64,000 bases of DNA from NCBI RefSeq assembly GCF_900167155.1, contig NZ_FUXU01000003.1:62001-126000 (forward strand), written 5' to 3'. Position 1 is the first letter of the stretch. Every line of letters starts with the position of its first letter. The notes under the pieces are model-generated. The model worked only from the letters and a program-made list of their open reading frames with translations, made no database searches and was not told the origin of the DNA. Below, piece after piece: positions 7,978 through 19,887 of this stretch. The stretch comes from Enterovibrio nigricans DSM 22720 (GTDB lineage Bacteria > Pseudomonadota > Gammaproteobacteria > Enterobacterales > Vibrionaceae). The position numbers and the translations under genes were made by a program.

Positions 7978-10722
7978 TTAGTCTTGAGAGAAATAATGCG
8001 GAGCTTGTTCCCGGACGTTGTGCATTTCATCGAGTAGCTCCAACAGTTCAGGTTCAATATCGGCGACGGCATCGCCACTTTTCATTTGTGTCTCCAATTC
8101 ATAGCAAAGCTGTTTGAGCTTTGGAACACCACTGTATGCGCAACTGCCATGAAGTTTGTGTATCACGGGCCACAAGTCGATGCTGTTATCTTCTAATGCG
8201 CGGGACACTTTCTCTTCAACTTCATCAAAAGAGCGGATCAGCATTTGCAGCATGTCTCGGGCGAGATCTGCTTTACCCGCAGCTTGTTTCATGGCGAGAG
8301 ACCAATCCACACTGAGCGTAAATGATGCAGGGGACTGTATATTCATGACTGGGGTTGATGGAAGCGGCGTATCATTGGCACAGAGAGTCCAATGATGGAG
8401 TACTTGCTCAAGAATGTGCTCTTCAATGGGCTTGGTCAGGTAGTCATCCATTCCTTCTCTAAGCAAGCGTTCTCGTTCTCCGGTCATTGCGTGCGCGGTA
8501 ACAGCGACAACCGGGGTGTCTCGATTTAATGGACTTTTCCGTATCTCATTGCAGGCCGTCACCCCATCCATTTCTGGCATCTGTATGTCCATCAAGATTA
8601 GGTCAAATTCTTGCTCATAGGCATTGGTGATGGCTTCTTTTCCGCTGGTAGCAACAATGACATTGGTTACCCTTTCAGACAGCAATGCTTCAATCAGTTT
8701 GAGATTGGCAGGGTTGTCATCAACCGCCATCACCGTAATAGGGAAGGTTGGATGAGAGACAGTGACAGGTATTTCTATCACTTCGGAGGTTGGCGCGTCA
8801 TGTTGCAGTTGTTCCACCAGTTTTCGCAATGGTAGTGGTTTTGCCATGCATGCATCGATACCCGCATCGATGAGCTGTTCAGACAGTGCCAGTTCGGTGG
8901 TTGGTAAGCCAAAGATCACGCGATTAGCACATGATTCGGCATGTCTAGCAAGTGCAATGACGTCGTCAGTGTCTGGAGACTCATTGGCGTCGATACACAG
9001 CAATATCGTATCAAAGTGTTCGGCAGTGTCTGGAAATTGCGGATAGCTTTGAACCATCAGTCCGACGTTTGATAACCGTTCACTGAGAGAGAGCCGTGTT
9101 TCTTGGTGTGGCTCGACAAGCAGCAAGCTTTTCCCTGTCAGTGCCTCTTGGTCGATTGGTTGGATTAACGGCAGATCTGTTTTTAAAAGCGTCAAAGTAA
9201 ACCAGAAGGTCGAGCCTTGATGAAGTCGGCTGTTAAAACCGATATCGCCACCCATTTGCTGTACCAGTTTTTGTGTGATAACCAGACCCAGACCTGTTCC
9301 GCCATAGCGTCGACTGATACTGGCATCTGCTTGTCGGAAGGCTTGGAACAGCTGTGCTTGTTGTCGCTCGGAGATACCGATCCCCGTATCTCTCACGGTA
9401 AACTGCAGCTCAAGTCGCTCATCGCGTTGCAGTTTCAGTTCGACGCCGACACTGATATGGCCGCGTTCGGTAAATTTAGCGGCATTACCGATCAGGTTTG
9501 TCAGAACTTGCTGTATACGGAGTGGGTCGCCAATCACACCTGTTGGGATGCGTGGGTCAATGCGCAAGTTTAGTTCAAGCCCTTTTTCGTGCGCCATTGG
9601 CGCAAGTAATCGCATAACCTCATCCAGAGAGTCTTCGAAATCGAACGGGATGTTTTCGAGTAAAAGTTTACCTGCCTCAAGTTTTGAAAAGTCGAGAATG
9701 TCATTGATTATTGTGAGCAAGTTATTCGCCGATTTCTCGATGGTTTGTAAGTAGTCTTGTTGACTGGTACTGAGTTGTGTTTTGAGCATTTGGCGTGTAA
9801 AGCCGATCACACCGTTAAGTGGGGTTCTAAGCTCGTGAGACATGTTGGCAAGGAACTCTGATTTCACCCGCGCTGCTTCTTGTGCATTTTTTTTCGCGAT
9901 GTCGAGTTCTACGTTTTGAATTTCAAGTTGCTCAAGCGTTTCACGTAGATCGGAGGTTGCCTGATCGATGCTTTGTTGCATTTCGAGGTGGTATTCCGAC
10001 AACGAAATCGCCATCGCATTGATACCGTTTTTCAGTGTGTCGAGCTCGCCAAGTAACTTCCCTTCAATACGTACATCTAGGTGGCCACGACGAATGCGGT
10101 CAATCATGCTGATCATTTGGTTGATGGGGATTTCGACATCAAGCAGCAGGCGGTAGGCGAAAAAGCCTGACAAAATCAACCCAAAGAGAAGCACGACGGC
10201 TGCTGACGTGATTTCTTGGTATTGCTTGAGTTTTACGGTGGAAAGATCCATTTCCATCGTGATGTAGCCAATCGGTTTTTCATCAATAGCATCAATGTTG
10301 AAACCGCTGATGGCACGGATAGGAGCGCGAAGAATTAAGGTATCTTCTGACTGCGTAACTTCAAGACTGTTAGGCAGTGGTTGCCCGCGAGGAACGGCAA
10401 GCGAGTCCAAATTTCTGTGGTAATTGGACGTCACAAACAGCTCATTTTGGCTTGAAAAAACAGCGATGCTTCGAACGTATTGGCTGTGCTGGCGGTGAGT
10501 ATGTCCAATCAGGCGACGAACACTCTCTCGGCCTTCGTTGGTTAAGCCTATTTCACTGGCGATGGCCAAGGGTTCAATAATGGCTTGCCCCGTTACGCTA
10601 AGTTGCTGTTCAAGTTCGAAATAACGGTTCTTTATGAAATAAGCACTCAGCAAGAGACCGACAATCAAAGTCGGTGCGAGTGTCAGGGTAATAACTCTGG
10701 CGCGAAGTCCGTATTTGGTCAT
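7978..10722 (-). CDS. barA: Hybrid sensor histidine kinase BarA/VarS
   Basis: Membrane-bound tripartite kinase, 914 residues, of the BarA-UvrY (VarS-VarA, GacS-GacA) system that drives transcription of Csr-type sRNAs and so counteracts CsrA. The order is: TM helix about 10-30; periplasmic sensor loop to about 170; TM about 173-190; HAMP; HisKA with H296 in MSHELRTPLNG; HATPase with DTGIGI and GGTGLGL; a degenerate receiver (about 530-640); a true receiver with D712 (LILMDIQMPEMDG); and an HPt domain with H855 (HKLHGS). All phosphorelay residues are present. It is divergent from rlmD as in other vibrios. Its target csrA is in this window; uvrY is not. Confidence 0.95.
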   Translation of the reverse strand: MTKYGLRARVITLTLAPTLIVGLLLSAYFIKNRYFELEQQLSVTGQAIIEPLAIASEIGLTNEGRESVRRLIGHTHRQHSQYVRSIAVFSSQNELFVTSNYHRNLDSLAVPRGQPLPNSLEVTQSEDTLILRAPIRAISGFNIDAIDEKPIGYITMEMDLSTVKLKQYQEITSAAVVLLFGLILSGFFAYRLLLDVEIPINQMISMIDRIRRGHLDVRIEGKLLGELDTLKNGINAMAISLSEYHLEMQQSIDQATSDLRETLEQLEIQNVELDIAKKNAQEAARVKSEFLANMSHELRTPLNGVIGFTRQMLKTQLSTSQQDYLQTIEKSANNLLTIINDILDFSKLEAGKLLLENIPFDFEDSLDEVMRLLAPMAHEKGLELNLRIDPRIPTGVIGDPLRIQQVLTNLIGNAAKFTERGHISVGVELKLQRDERLELQFTVRDTGIGISERQQAQLFQAFRQADASISRRYGGTGLGLVITQKLVQQMGGDIGFNSRLHQGSTFWFTLTLLKTDLPLIQPIDQEALTGKSLLLVEPHQETRLSLSERLSNVGLMVQSYPQFPDTAEHFDTILLCIDANESPDTDDVIALARHAESCANRVIFGLPTTELALSEQLIDAGIDACMAKPLPLRKLVEQLQHDAPTSEVIEIPVTVSHPTFPITVMAVDDNPANLKLIEALLSERVTNVIVATSGKEAITNAYEQEFDLILMDIQMPEMDGVTACNEIRKSPLNRDTPVVAVTAHAMTGERERLLREGMDDYLTKPIEEHILEQVLHHWTLCANDTPLPSTPVMNIQSPASFTLSVDWSLAMKQAAGKADLARDMLQMLIRSFDEVEEKVSRALEDNSIDLWPVIHKLHGSCAYSGVPKLKQLCYELETQMKSGDAVADIEPELLELLDEMHNVREQAPHYFSQD

Positions 10723-10912
10723 GCTGTTTGTTCTGTGGGAGAATTGGCGTCAAATTCGCGACGTACCTGTAGACATTCTAATCTCTGGTACGGCACTACA
10801 CCAAAGCTGTCGGCGATAATTCAGCAGGTTATCACAACTGTTCGACGGTCAATAAGTATCATTGCAAGGTGCGCACGTTAACGGCGCACTTAGCCGTAGT
10901 TGGAACAACATC

Positions 10913-12229
10913 ATGGCGCGTTTTTTTAAACCGCAAAAGAAAAAGAGCTTGGATACCAAGCACAAAGCGTTAAGTGTAACGAGACTTGACCATCAAGGAG
11001 ATGGCGTCGCGTTTGACGGTAAGAAGCCTGTTTTCGTAGCGGGAGCCTTACCCGGCGAAGACATATTGGTGCAATTGACTGAAGACAAACGCCAATTTTC
11101 TCGTGCGAAGTTGATCAAAGTGGTCAAGCCAAGTCCAGAGCGTGTTCAGGCATTTTGCGCCCATTATCGTGATTGTGGCGGTTGTAACCTTCAGCATCTT
11201 AGCCATGATGCGCAGGTGGCGGCAAAACAAGAAATTCTGGGTCAATTGATGCGCAAGTTTGCATCTGCCGAGTTGACGCAAGATCCCCCAGTTGTGTCTA
11301 ACGCACTTGGCTACCGTCGACGCGCCCGTTTAAGTGTCAAAGTCGCGAAAGATGGCAAATTCGAAATGGGTTTTCGACAGCGCAACTCGAACGATATTGT
11401 GACGGTGAAATCCTGTCCGGTACTGGATTCATCGCTCAATGACCTGTTGCCTGAACTGTATTCACAACTAGATGGCTTGCGCGGTCGTCGAGTGATTGGC
11501 CATGTCGAAATGGTGACATCGGGTGCAGGTCGAGTGCTGCTGGTGCGCGCGATTAAACCTCTTCATGCCGATGATGTTGAAAGCTTAACGACGTTTGCAC
11601 AGCAAAATACGGTTGTATTATACCTGCAGCAGGGTGATGACGATGCCCAACGCTTGGTCGGTGAGTCTCCGTATTACTCCGTCAATAACCTTTCCATGGC
11701 ATTTGAGCCGCAAGACTTCATTCAAGTTAACGCTGACATCAATACCAAAATGATTGGTCAGGCACTGGAGTGGCTGAATGTGCAGCCAGAAGACGATGTA
11801 TTGGATCTGTTTTGTGGCCTAGGAAACTTCAGTTTGCCATTGGCTGACAAGGTAAAATCTGTCGTCGGTATTGAAGGTGTGGACAGCATGGTGGAGCGGG
11901 CATCGGATAATGCGGCACGCAATGCGTTAAGCAATGCACGTTTTTATTCTGCAAACTTGGAGCTTGATGCTGCGGAAACCGTCTGGGGCGATCAAAAATA
12001 CAATAAAATTTTGCTCGATCCAGCACGTGCAGGTGCTTTAGGGGTTATGCCTTATGTGGCACAATCAAGCGCTGAGCGAATTGTTTACGTGTCTTGTAAC
12101 CCTGCGACGTTGGCGCGAGATAGTCAGGTATTGCTTGATAACGGTTACACCTTAGCAAAGCTAGGCATGTTAGACATGTTCCCTCACACGGGACACTTGG
12201 AGTCGATGGCGCTGTTTGTCAAAGCGTAA
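10913..12229 (+). CDS. rlmD: 23S rRNA (uracil-1939-C5)-methyltransferase RlmD
   Basis: SAM-dependent m5U methyltransferase for U1939 of 23S rRNA (RumA). 438 residues from the ATG at 10913; a longer frame from 10862 adds 17 residues without a ribosome site. A TRAM RNA-binding domain is at the N-terminus. A [4Fe-4S] cluster site shows as CAHYRDCGGC plus a later Cys in VKSCPVLD. The SAM fold has DLFCGLGNFSLPL, and the catalytic Cys is in YVSCNPATLARD. It lies between barA and relA, the usual order. Confidence 0.96.
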   Translation: MARFFKPQKKKSLDTKHKALSVTRLDHQGDGVAFDGKKPVFVAGALPGEDILVQLTEDKRQFSRAKLIKVVKPSPERVQAFCAHYRDCGGCNLQHLSHDAQVAAKQEILGQLMRKFASAELTQDPPVVSNALGYRRRARLSVKVAKDGKFEMGFRQRNSNDIVTVKSCPVLDSSLNDLLPELYSQLDGLRGRRVIGHVEMVTSGAGRVLLVRAIKPLHADDVESLTTFAQQNTVVLYLQQGDDDAQRLVGESPYYSVNNLSMAFEPQDFIQVNADINTKMIGQALEWLNVQPEDDVLDLFCGLGNFSLPLADKVKSVVGIEGVDSMVERASDNAARNALSNARFYSANLELDAAETVWGDQKYNKILLDPARAGALGVMPYVAQSSAERIVYVSCNPATLARDSQVLLDNGYTLAKLGMLDMFPHTGHLESMALFVKA

Positions 12230-12237
12230 GTGTCCAC

Positions 12238-12260
12238 CGGGCAACCATGAGGGTTGCCCG
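12238..12260. other. Hairpin in the rlmD-relA gap
   Basis: CGGGCAACC / GGTTGCCCG, a 9-bp stem with a five-base loop. No T tract follows, so it is at best a weak or Rho-assisted terminator or an attenuator in the relA leader. Confidence 0.5.
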
Positions 12261-12286
12261 TTCAAGAAAAAGAACAGGAAAGTGAA

Positions 12287-14497
12287 ATGGTCGCAATTCG
12301 TGGCGCGCACCTAAATGACAACAAAGAATTTGTGCTTGAACGCTGGGTAGAAGGCCTGGCGCAAGACGCTGCTATCTCTCAAACGCTGATCGAGGCGTAT
12401 GAGCATTGCCAATCATTGGGTGATGCGGAAATGCTTGCTCGACCGCTGTGGTCAGGCAGAGAGATGATAGAAATCCTTGTCACATTGAGCATGGATAAGG
12501 AAACCCTTCTCGCTGCGCTGCTATTCCCCGTTGTGGAAGACGGTTTTCTTGATAGTGAAACGCTAAAGGAATGCTATGGTAACACCATCACCAAGCTGGT
12601 GGATGGTGTTCAGGAAATGGCGGCTATCCGTCACCTGAATGCTAACAACGAAGAGGCGACTGCGGCTCAGGTTGATAATGTTCGCCGTATGCTGCTTTCT
12701 ATGGTAGATGACTTCCGTTGTGTGGTCATAAAGTTGGCAGAGCGCATTACCTATCTTCGTGAGGTAAAAAACGAACCTGACAACATTCGTCAGGCGGTCG
12801 CGAAAGAGTGTGCAAACATCTACGCGCCGCTGGCAAACCGCTTGGGTATTGGTCAGCTGAAATGGGAGATAGAAGACTATGCGTTCCGTTATCAGCATTC
12901 CGGCACCTACAAACAAATCGCCAAACAGTTGGCCGAGCGCCGTATTGATCGCGAAGAGTACATTGATACCTTCGTGACTGATTTGCAGCAATCGATGGAG
13001 ACATCGAGCATCAATGCACAGGTGTATGGTCGTCCGAAACATATCTATAGCATCTGGCGCAAGATGCAGAAAAAGAACCTTGAGTTTGATGAGCTGTTTG
13101 ATGTGCGTGCTGTACGTATCATTGCGGATCAACTTCAGGACTGTTATGCCGCGCTGGGTGTTGTTCACACTAAATATCGTCACCTCCCGAAAGAGTTCGA
13201 CGACTATGTCGCGAACCCTAAGCCTAATGGTTATCAATCTATCCATACCGTAGTGTTGGGACCAGAAGGAAAAACGGTTGAGATCCAAATTCGCACCAAG
13301 CAAATGCACGATGATGCCGAGTTGGGTGTGGCCGCACACTGGAAATACAAAGAAGGTGGTTCTGCGGGCCGAAGTGGTTATGACGAGAAGATTACCTGGC
13401 TTCGTAAGCTATTGGTGTGGCAGGAAGAAATGTCGGACTCCGGTGAGATGCTGGATGAGTTGCGCAGCCAAGTCTTTGACGATCGCGTGTACGCTTTTAC
13501 ACCCAAAGGGGACGTGGTGGATCTGCCCATTGGCGCGACACCGCTGGATTTTGCCTACCACATTCACTCAGAAGTGGGTCATCGCTGTATCGGTGCCAAG
13601 GTAGAAGGGCGGATAGTTCCGTTCACCTACCGTCTCAACATGGGTGACCAGGTTGAAATCATTACCCAGAAAGAACCCAACCCCTCGCGAGACTGGTTGA
13701 ATCCAAGCCTTGGCTTTGTGAATTCGGGTCGTGCACGTGCAAAAATTAATGCGTGGTTCCGCAAGCAGTCACGCGAAAAGAACGTTCTCGCCGGCAAAGA
13801 AATCCTCGACACTGAATTGGCTAAAATTGGTGCGGTCAGTAAAGATGCATCGTTGGCCATGAAGCGTTTTAACATGAATAGCCTCGATGAAGTATACGCT
13901 GGTGTCGGTAGTGGCGACTTGCGTATTAATCAGGTGGTTAACTACATCAACTCCTTAGTCAATAAGCCGACGAAAGAGGAAGAGGATCAACAACTGCGTG
14001 AAAAGTTGGAACATGCAGAAGTCTCCTCGCCACCGAAGAAACCACGTCGTGATGCGGTAGTGGTGGAAGGTGTTGATAACCTGATGACCCACCTTGCGCG
14101 TTGTTGTCAGCCGATCCCTGGTGATTTAATCGAAGGGTACGTCACGCAAGGCAGAGGGATCTCTGTACACCGCGCTGACTGTGAACAATTGGCCGAGCTC
14201 CGCCACCATGCGCCTGAACGTATAATCGATACTGTGTGGGGTGGTGGCTACGTGGGTAACTATCAAATCACGGTCCGTGTGTCTGCGTCAGAACGTAGCG
14301 GTCTGATTAAATACCTGACAACGGTCTTCACCAATGAAAAGGTGAAAGTGGCTGGCATGCAAAGCCGCGTCGACTATAAAAAACAGATGTCGATTCTGGA
14401 CTTCGATTTGGAGCTGAGCGATTTGGACGTCTTGGGACGCGTGATCTCTCGCCTTGAGCAAGTGAAAGACGTTCACGAAGCGAAACGACTTCACTGA
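12287..14497 (+). CDS. relA: GTP pyrophosphokinase RelA ((p)ppGpp synthetase I)
   Basis: Ribosome-associated enzyme that makes (p)ppGpp from ATP and GTP/GDP when uncharged tRNA enters the A site. 736 residues from the ATG at 12287 (AGGAA upstream); an in-frame TTG at 12254 lies in a hairpin and is not preferred. The N-terminal hydrolase domain is degenerate: the HD pair is replaced around FPVVEDG, as in true RelA. The synthetase has KEFDDYVANPKPNGYQSIH. A TGS domain (VYAFTPKGDVVDLP), a zinc-finger-like region with LARCCQPIPGD, and a C-terminal ACT/RRM domain follow. A terminator follows it. Confidence 0.97.
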   Translation: MVAIRGAHLNDNKEFVLERWVEGLAQDAAISQTLIEAYEHCQSLGDAEMLARPLWSGREMIEILVTLSMDKETLLAALLFPVVEDGFLDSETLKECYGNTITKLVDGVQEMAAIRHLNANNEEATAAQVDNVRRMLLSMVDDFRCVVIKLAERITYLREVKNEPDNIRQAVAKECANIYAPLANRLGIGQLKWEIEDYAFRYQHSGTYKQIAKQLAERRIDREEYIDTFVTDLQQSMETSSINAQVYGRPKHIYSIWRKMQKKNLEFDELFDVRAVRIIADQLQDCYAALGVVHTKYRHLPKEFDDYVANPKPNGYQSIHTVVLGPEGKTVEIQIRTKQMHDDAELGVAAHWKYKEGGSAGRSGYDEKITWLRKLLVWQEEMSDSGEMLDELRSQVFDDRVYAFTPKGDVVDLPIGATPLDFAYHIHSEVGHRCIGAKVEGRIVPFTYRLNMGDQVEIITQKEPNPSRDWLNPSLGFVNSGRARAKINAWFRKQSREKNVLAGKEILDTELAKIGAVSKDASLAMKRFNMNSLDEVYAGVGSGDLRINQVVNYINSLVNKPTKEEEDQQLREKLEHAEVSSPPKKPRRDAVVVEGVDNLMTHLARCCQPIPGDLIEGYVTQGRGISVHRADCEQLAELRHHAPERIIDTVWGGGYVGNYQITVRVSASERSGLIKYLTTVFTNEKVKVAGMQSRVDYKKQMSILDFDLELSDLDVLGRVISRLEQVKDVHEAKRLH

Positions 14498-14512
14498 TTG
14501 AAGCTGTAGAAC

Positions 14513-14545
14513 AAAGGGAAAGCACTGCTTTCCCTTTTCTTTTTT
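14513..14545 (+). terminator. relA intrinsic terminator
   Basis: AAAGGGAAAG / CTTTCCCTTT stem of 10 bp, five-base loop, then TCTTTTTT. It lies 15 bases after the relA stop. Confidence 0.88.
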
Positions 14546-14558
14546 GGATAAGTAACAG

Positions 14559-15377
14559 ATGAAAAAATCGTCTCGAATGCAAGAATTGCTAGAAATTATG
14601 GCCACGCTGAGAGATCCCGAGAATGGCTGTCCTTGGGATAAGAAGCAGACGTTTGATTCCATAATTCCTTACACCATCGAAGAAACTTTTGAAGTGGCGG
14701 ATGCGATTGAACGTAAGGACCTTACGGACGTACGTGATGAGCTGGGCGATCTTTTGTTTCAGATTGTGTTCTATAGTCAACTCGGGAAAGAGCAGGGAGC
14801 GTTTGAATTCGATGATGTCGTTGCCGCGATTTGCGACAAATTGACACGTCGTCACCCCCATGTCTTTGGCAAAAAAGATGCGGAAGGTAATCCGTTAGAA
14901 AAACCTGACTGGGAAGGGATTAAAGCACAGGAAAGAGCAGCCAAAGCAAAACCGGACACGGCAGTAAGCGTTTTGGACGACGTTCCGAATACGTTACCTG
15001 CGTTAGGCAGGGCGGCAAAACTGCAAAAACGTTGTTCGCGAGTGGGTTTTGATTGGGATTCTGTCGGGCCTGTTGCAGAGAAAGTGCAAGAAGAGCTTCA
15101 CGAAGTGATGGAAGAAACCTTGATGGTAGATGTGAATCAACATCGGGTTGATGAAGAAATCGGTGATCTCTTGTTTGCCGTCGTAAATCTCGCAAGGCAT
15201 GTGGGCACGAACCCAGAAACGGCGCTTCGAAAAGCCAATTTGAAATTCGAAAGTCGTTTTCGTCAAATTGAAACGAAATTACGCGATAATGGTAAAAAAT
15301 TGCAGGAAACTCAGCAATTTGAGCTGGAAATGCTCTGGCAGCAAGTAAAGCGTGACGAAGGCAACAAATCGCCGTAA
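14559..15377 (+). CDS. mazG: Nucleoside triphosphate pyrophosphohydrolase MazG
   Basis: All-alpha NTP pyrophosphatase that hydrolyses (d)NTPs to NMP and PPi, proposed to limit aberrant nucleotides and to modulate ppGpp. The 272 residues contain two MazG-fold repeats. The first has RDPENGCPWDKKQTF and the EETFEVADAI / DELGDLLFQ metal-binding helices; the second has EELHEVMEE / EEIGDLLFAV. The relA-mazG-pyrG-eno order is conserved in gammaproteobacteria, although a terminator separates it from relA here. Confidence 0.95.
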   Translation: MKKSSRMQELLEIMATLRDPENGCPWDKKQTFDSIIPYTIEETFEVADAIERKDLTDVRDELGDLLFQIVFYSQLGKEQGAFEFDDVVAAICDKLTRRHPHVFGKKDAEGNPLEKPDWEGIKAQERAAKAKPDTAVSVLDDVPNTLPALGRAAKLQKRCSRVGFDWDSVGPVAEKVQEELHEVMEETLMVDVNQHRVDEEIGDLLFAVVNLARHVGTNPETALRKANLKFESRFRQIETKLRDNGKKLQETQQFELEMLWQQVKRDEGNKSP

Positions 15378-15487
15378 CTTGCTCCATTGATTTACGACAA
15401 AAAAAAACGATGTGCCGTGTGATAGTTTTCACGTTGTGGGAAGTTTCGGGCTCTGGTAACATGTCGTCCCGTCCAGATCTCCAATAA

Positions 15488-17152
<1,665 letters not shown>

Positions 17153-17164
17153 CTGAGAACAAAG

Positions 17165-17203
17165 AGCGGTTGCGAAGGTAGTGCAGCCGCTTTTCGCATT
17201 TTT
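17165..17203 (+). terminator. pyrG terminator candidate
   Basis: AGCGGTTGC / GCAGCCGCT stem of 9 bp with one wobble and a nine-base loop, followed by TTTCGCATTTTT. The interrupted T tract makes it somewhat weak. Confidence 0.7.
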
Positions 17204-17214
17204 AAGCTATATGA

Positions 17215-18534
<1,320 letters not shown>

Positions 18535-18561
18535 TCGCTTACCTTAAACTGCTTTAGATTG

Positions 18562-18591
18562 AAAAACGGCTCCCTTGGGAGCCGTTTTTTT
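18562..18591 (+). terminator. eno intrinsic terminator
   Basis: AACGGCTCCC / GGGAGCCGTT stem with a very short loop, followed by TTTTTT. It lies 28 bases after the eno stop. Confidence 0.92.
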
Positions 18592-18624
18592 CGCCTGTCG
18601 AATAAGCTAACTTGTTTCATGCAC

Positions 18625-18647
18625 AAAAAAGCCAGCATTTAGCTGGC
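18625..18647 (-). terminator. ubiI intrinsic terminator
   Basis: GCCAGC / GCTGGC with a five-base loop. On the minus strand it is followed by TTTTTT and lies downstream of the ubiI stop. Confidence 0.82.
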
Positions 18648-18675
18648 CTTCGTGTTTTAAATGCTCATCGCATCA

Positions 18676-19887
18676 TTATTTTTTCGCGAGTTCTGGCAAG
18701 TCACCCGATAGCCCCAACGCTCGCTTGATAAATTGGTTTTTGATGCCCGGTAGTGTTGCAGCTGCTAGTAGGCCAATGCCTCGAATGAGTTTCTTGGCTG
18801 GTTTTTCTCCCGCAAACAAATCGCGGAAACCTTGCATGACGGCAATCATTTGTGCGGCTTCTGCCTTACGCCAACGCTCAAACGCGCGAAGATTGGCTTT
18901 TTCGCCAATATCCTTTCCTTCATCGTGTAAGCGAACGACCTCTTGAGCGAGAGTCACAGCATCCAAAAGCCCAAGGTTGACACCTTGGCCAGCCAGTGGG
19001 TGAATGGTGTGGGCAGCATCGCCAATTAAAGCTACGCGATCCACTACAAAGTCTCTCGCATAGCGCATTCTCAGCGGGAATGCAGCACGTTCACCTTCAA
19101 CATGGCAAAGTCCCAAGCGTACATCAAACGCACCCGTCAGGGCTTTGTTGAACTCAACATCAGACATAGTGCAACGCGCATCTGCTTGTTCAGGAGGCTG
19201 AGACCAAACGATAGAACACAAATGAGGATCGGAGAGCGGTAGGAATGCCAACGGACCTTCTGGGGTGAAAATTTGGCGTGCAATACTGTCGTGTAGTTCA
19301 TCGGTACGAACGTTTGCGACCAGCGCGCTGTGTCCGTAATCCCAATGCGTCAGGGGAATAGAAAGCTGATTACGCACCCAAGAATTCGCGCCGTCAGCAC
19401 CAACAACCAGCTTGGCAGTGATGGCATTACCAGAGTCTAATGTCAGCCAAGCTTCCGATTCGCCAAACATCATTGAGGCGATGCGATCTGGGCAGAATAG
19501 TGCGACATTGTGTTGCTGTTTGATGCGTTCTAGCAGCGACAGTTGGATCACGCGGTTTTCGACAATGTAGCCAAGATCTGGCTGACCCATGTCCATTGCA
19601 TCAAACTCAATGGACGCGAAGCTATCTTGTTCCCATACCGCCATTTTCTGATACGGACTCGCGCGACGGGAAACAATGCCGTCCCACGCACCGACATTTT
19701 TGAGAATGCGCTCACTGGCGCGGCTTAATGCAGAGACACGCACATCAGGTAAGGTATTGAACGTGCTGTCAGGCTCCTTGCCTTCAATGACCGCGATACG
19801 AAGTTCGGAATCTGCCAAGGCGGCAGCCAAGGTAAGTCCTACCATGCCACCGCCAACAATAGCGATGTCTACATTTGTCATTTTCAT
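18676..19887 (-). CDS. ubiI: FAD-dependent 2-octaprenylphenol hydroxylase UbiI (VisC)
   Basis: Flavin monooxygenase of the UbiH/UbiI/UbiF family that hydroxylates C5 of the ubiquinone ring. 403 residues. The FAD dinucleotide fold is VDIAIVGGGMVGL, the NAD(P)H/FAD DG motif is VVGADGANSWVR, and the ribose motif is LIGDAAHTIHPLAGQGVNLG. The SRRASPY and FLPLSDPHLCSIVWS segments match E. coli VisC closely, which separates it from UbiH. The start overlaps the ubiH stop by one base (TAATG), so the pair is coupled. Confidence 0.93.
   Translation of the reverse strand: MKMTNVDIAIVGGGMVGLTLAAALADSELRIAVIEGKEPDSTFNTLPDVRVSALSRASERILKNVGAWDGIVSRRASPYQKMAVWEQDSFASIEFDAMDMGQPDLGYIVENRVIQLSLLERIKQQHNVALFCPDRIASMMFGESEAWLTLDSGNAITAKLVVGADGANSWVRNQLSIPLTHWDYGHSALVANVRTDELHDSIARQIFTPEGPLAFLPLSDPHLCSIVWSQPPEQADARCTMSDVEFNKALTGAFDVRLGLCHVEGERAAFPLRMRYARDFVVDRVALIGDAAHTIHPLAGQGVNLGLLDAVTLAQEVVRLHDEGKDIGEKANLRAFERWRKAEAAQMIAVMQGFRDLFAGEKPAKKLIRGIGLLAAATLPGIKNQFIKRALGLSGDLPELAKK

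Noticed and set aside
7978-10722. Missing receiver in BarA (the region about residues 530-640 lacks the usual Asp)
   Set aside because: A degenerate receiver before the true one is normal in BarA/GacS; the functional D712 and HPt His855 are present.
12254-12286. TTG start for relA at 12254
   Set aside because: It lies inside a hairpin and gives a non-conserved extension; the ATG at 12287 has a good ribosome site.
12563-13339. Long minus-strand open frame (258 codons) inside relA
   Set aside because: It lies wholly antisense to a well-conserved relA and has no family resemblance or ribosome site; it is a codon-bias shadow.
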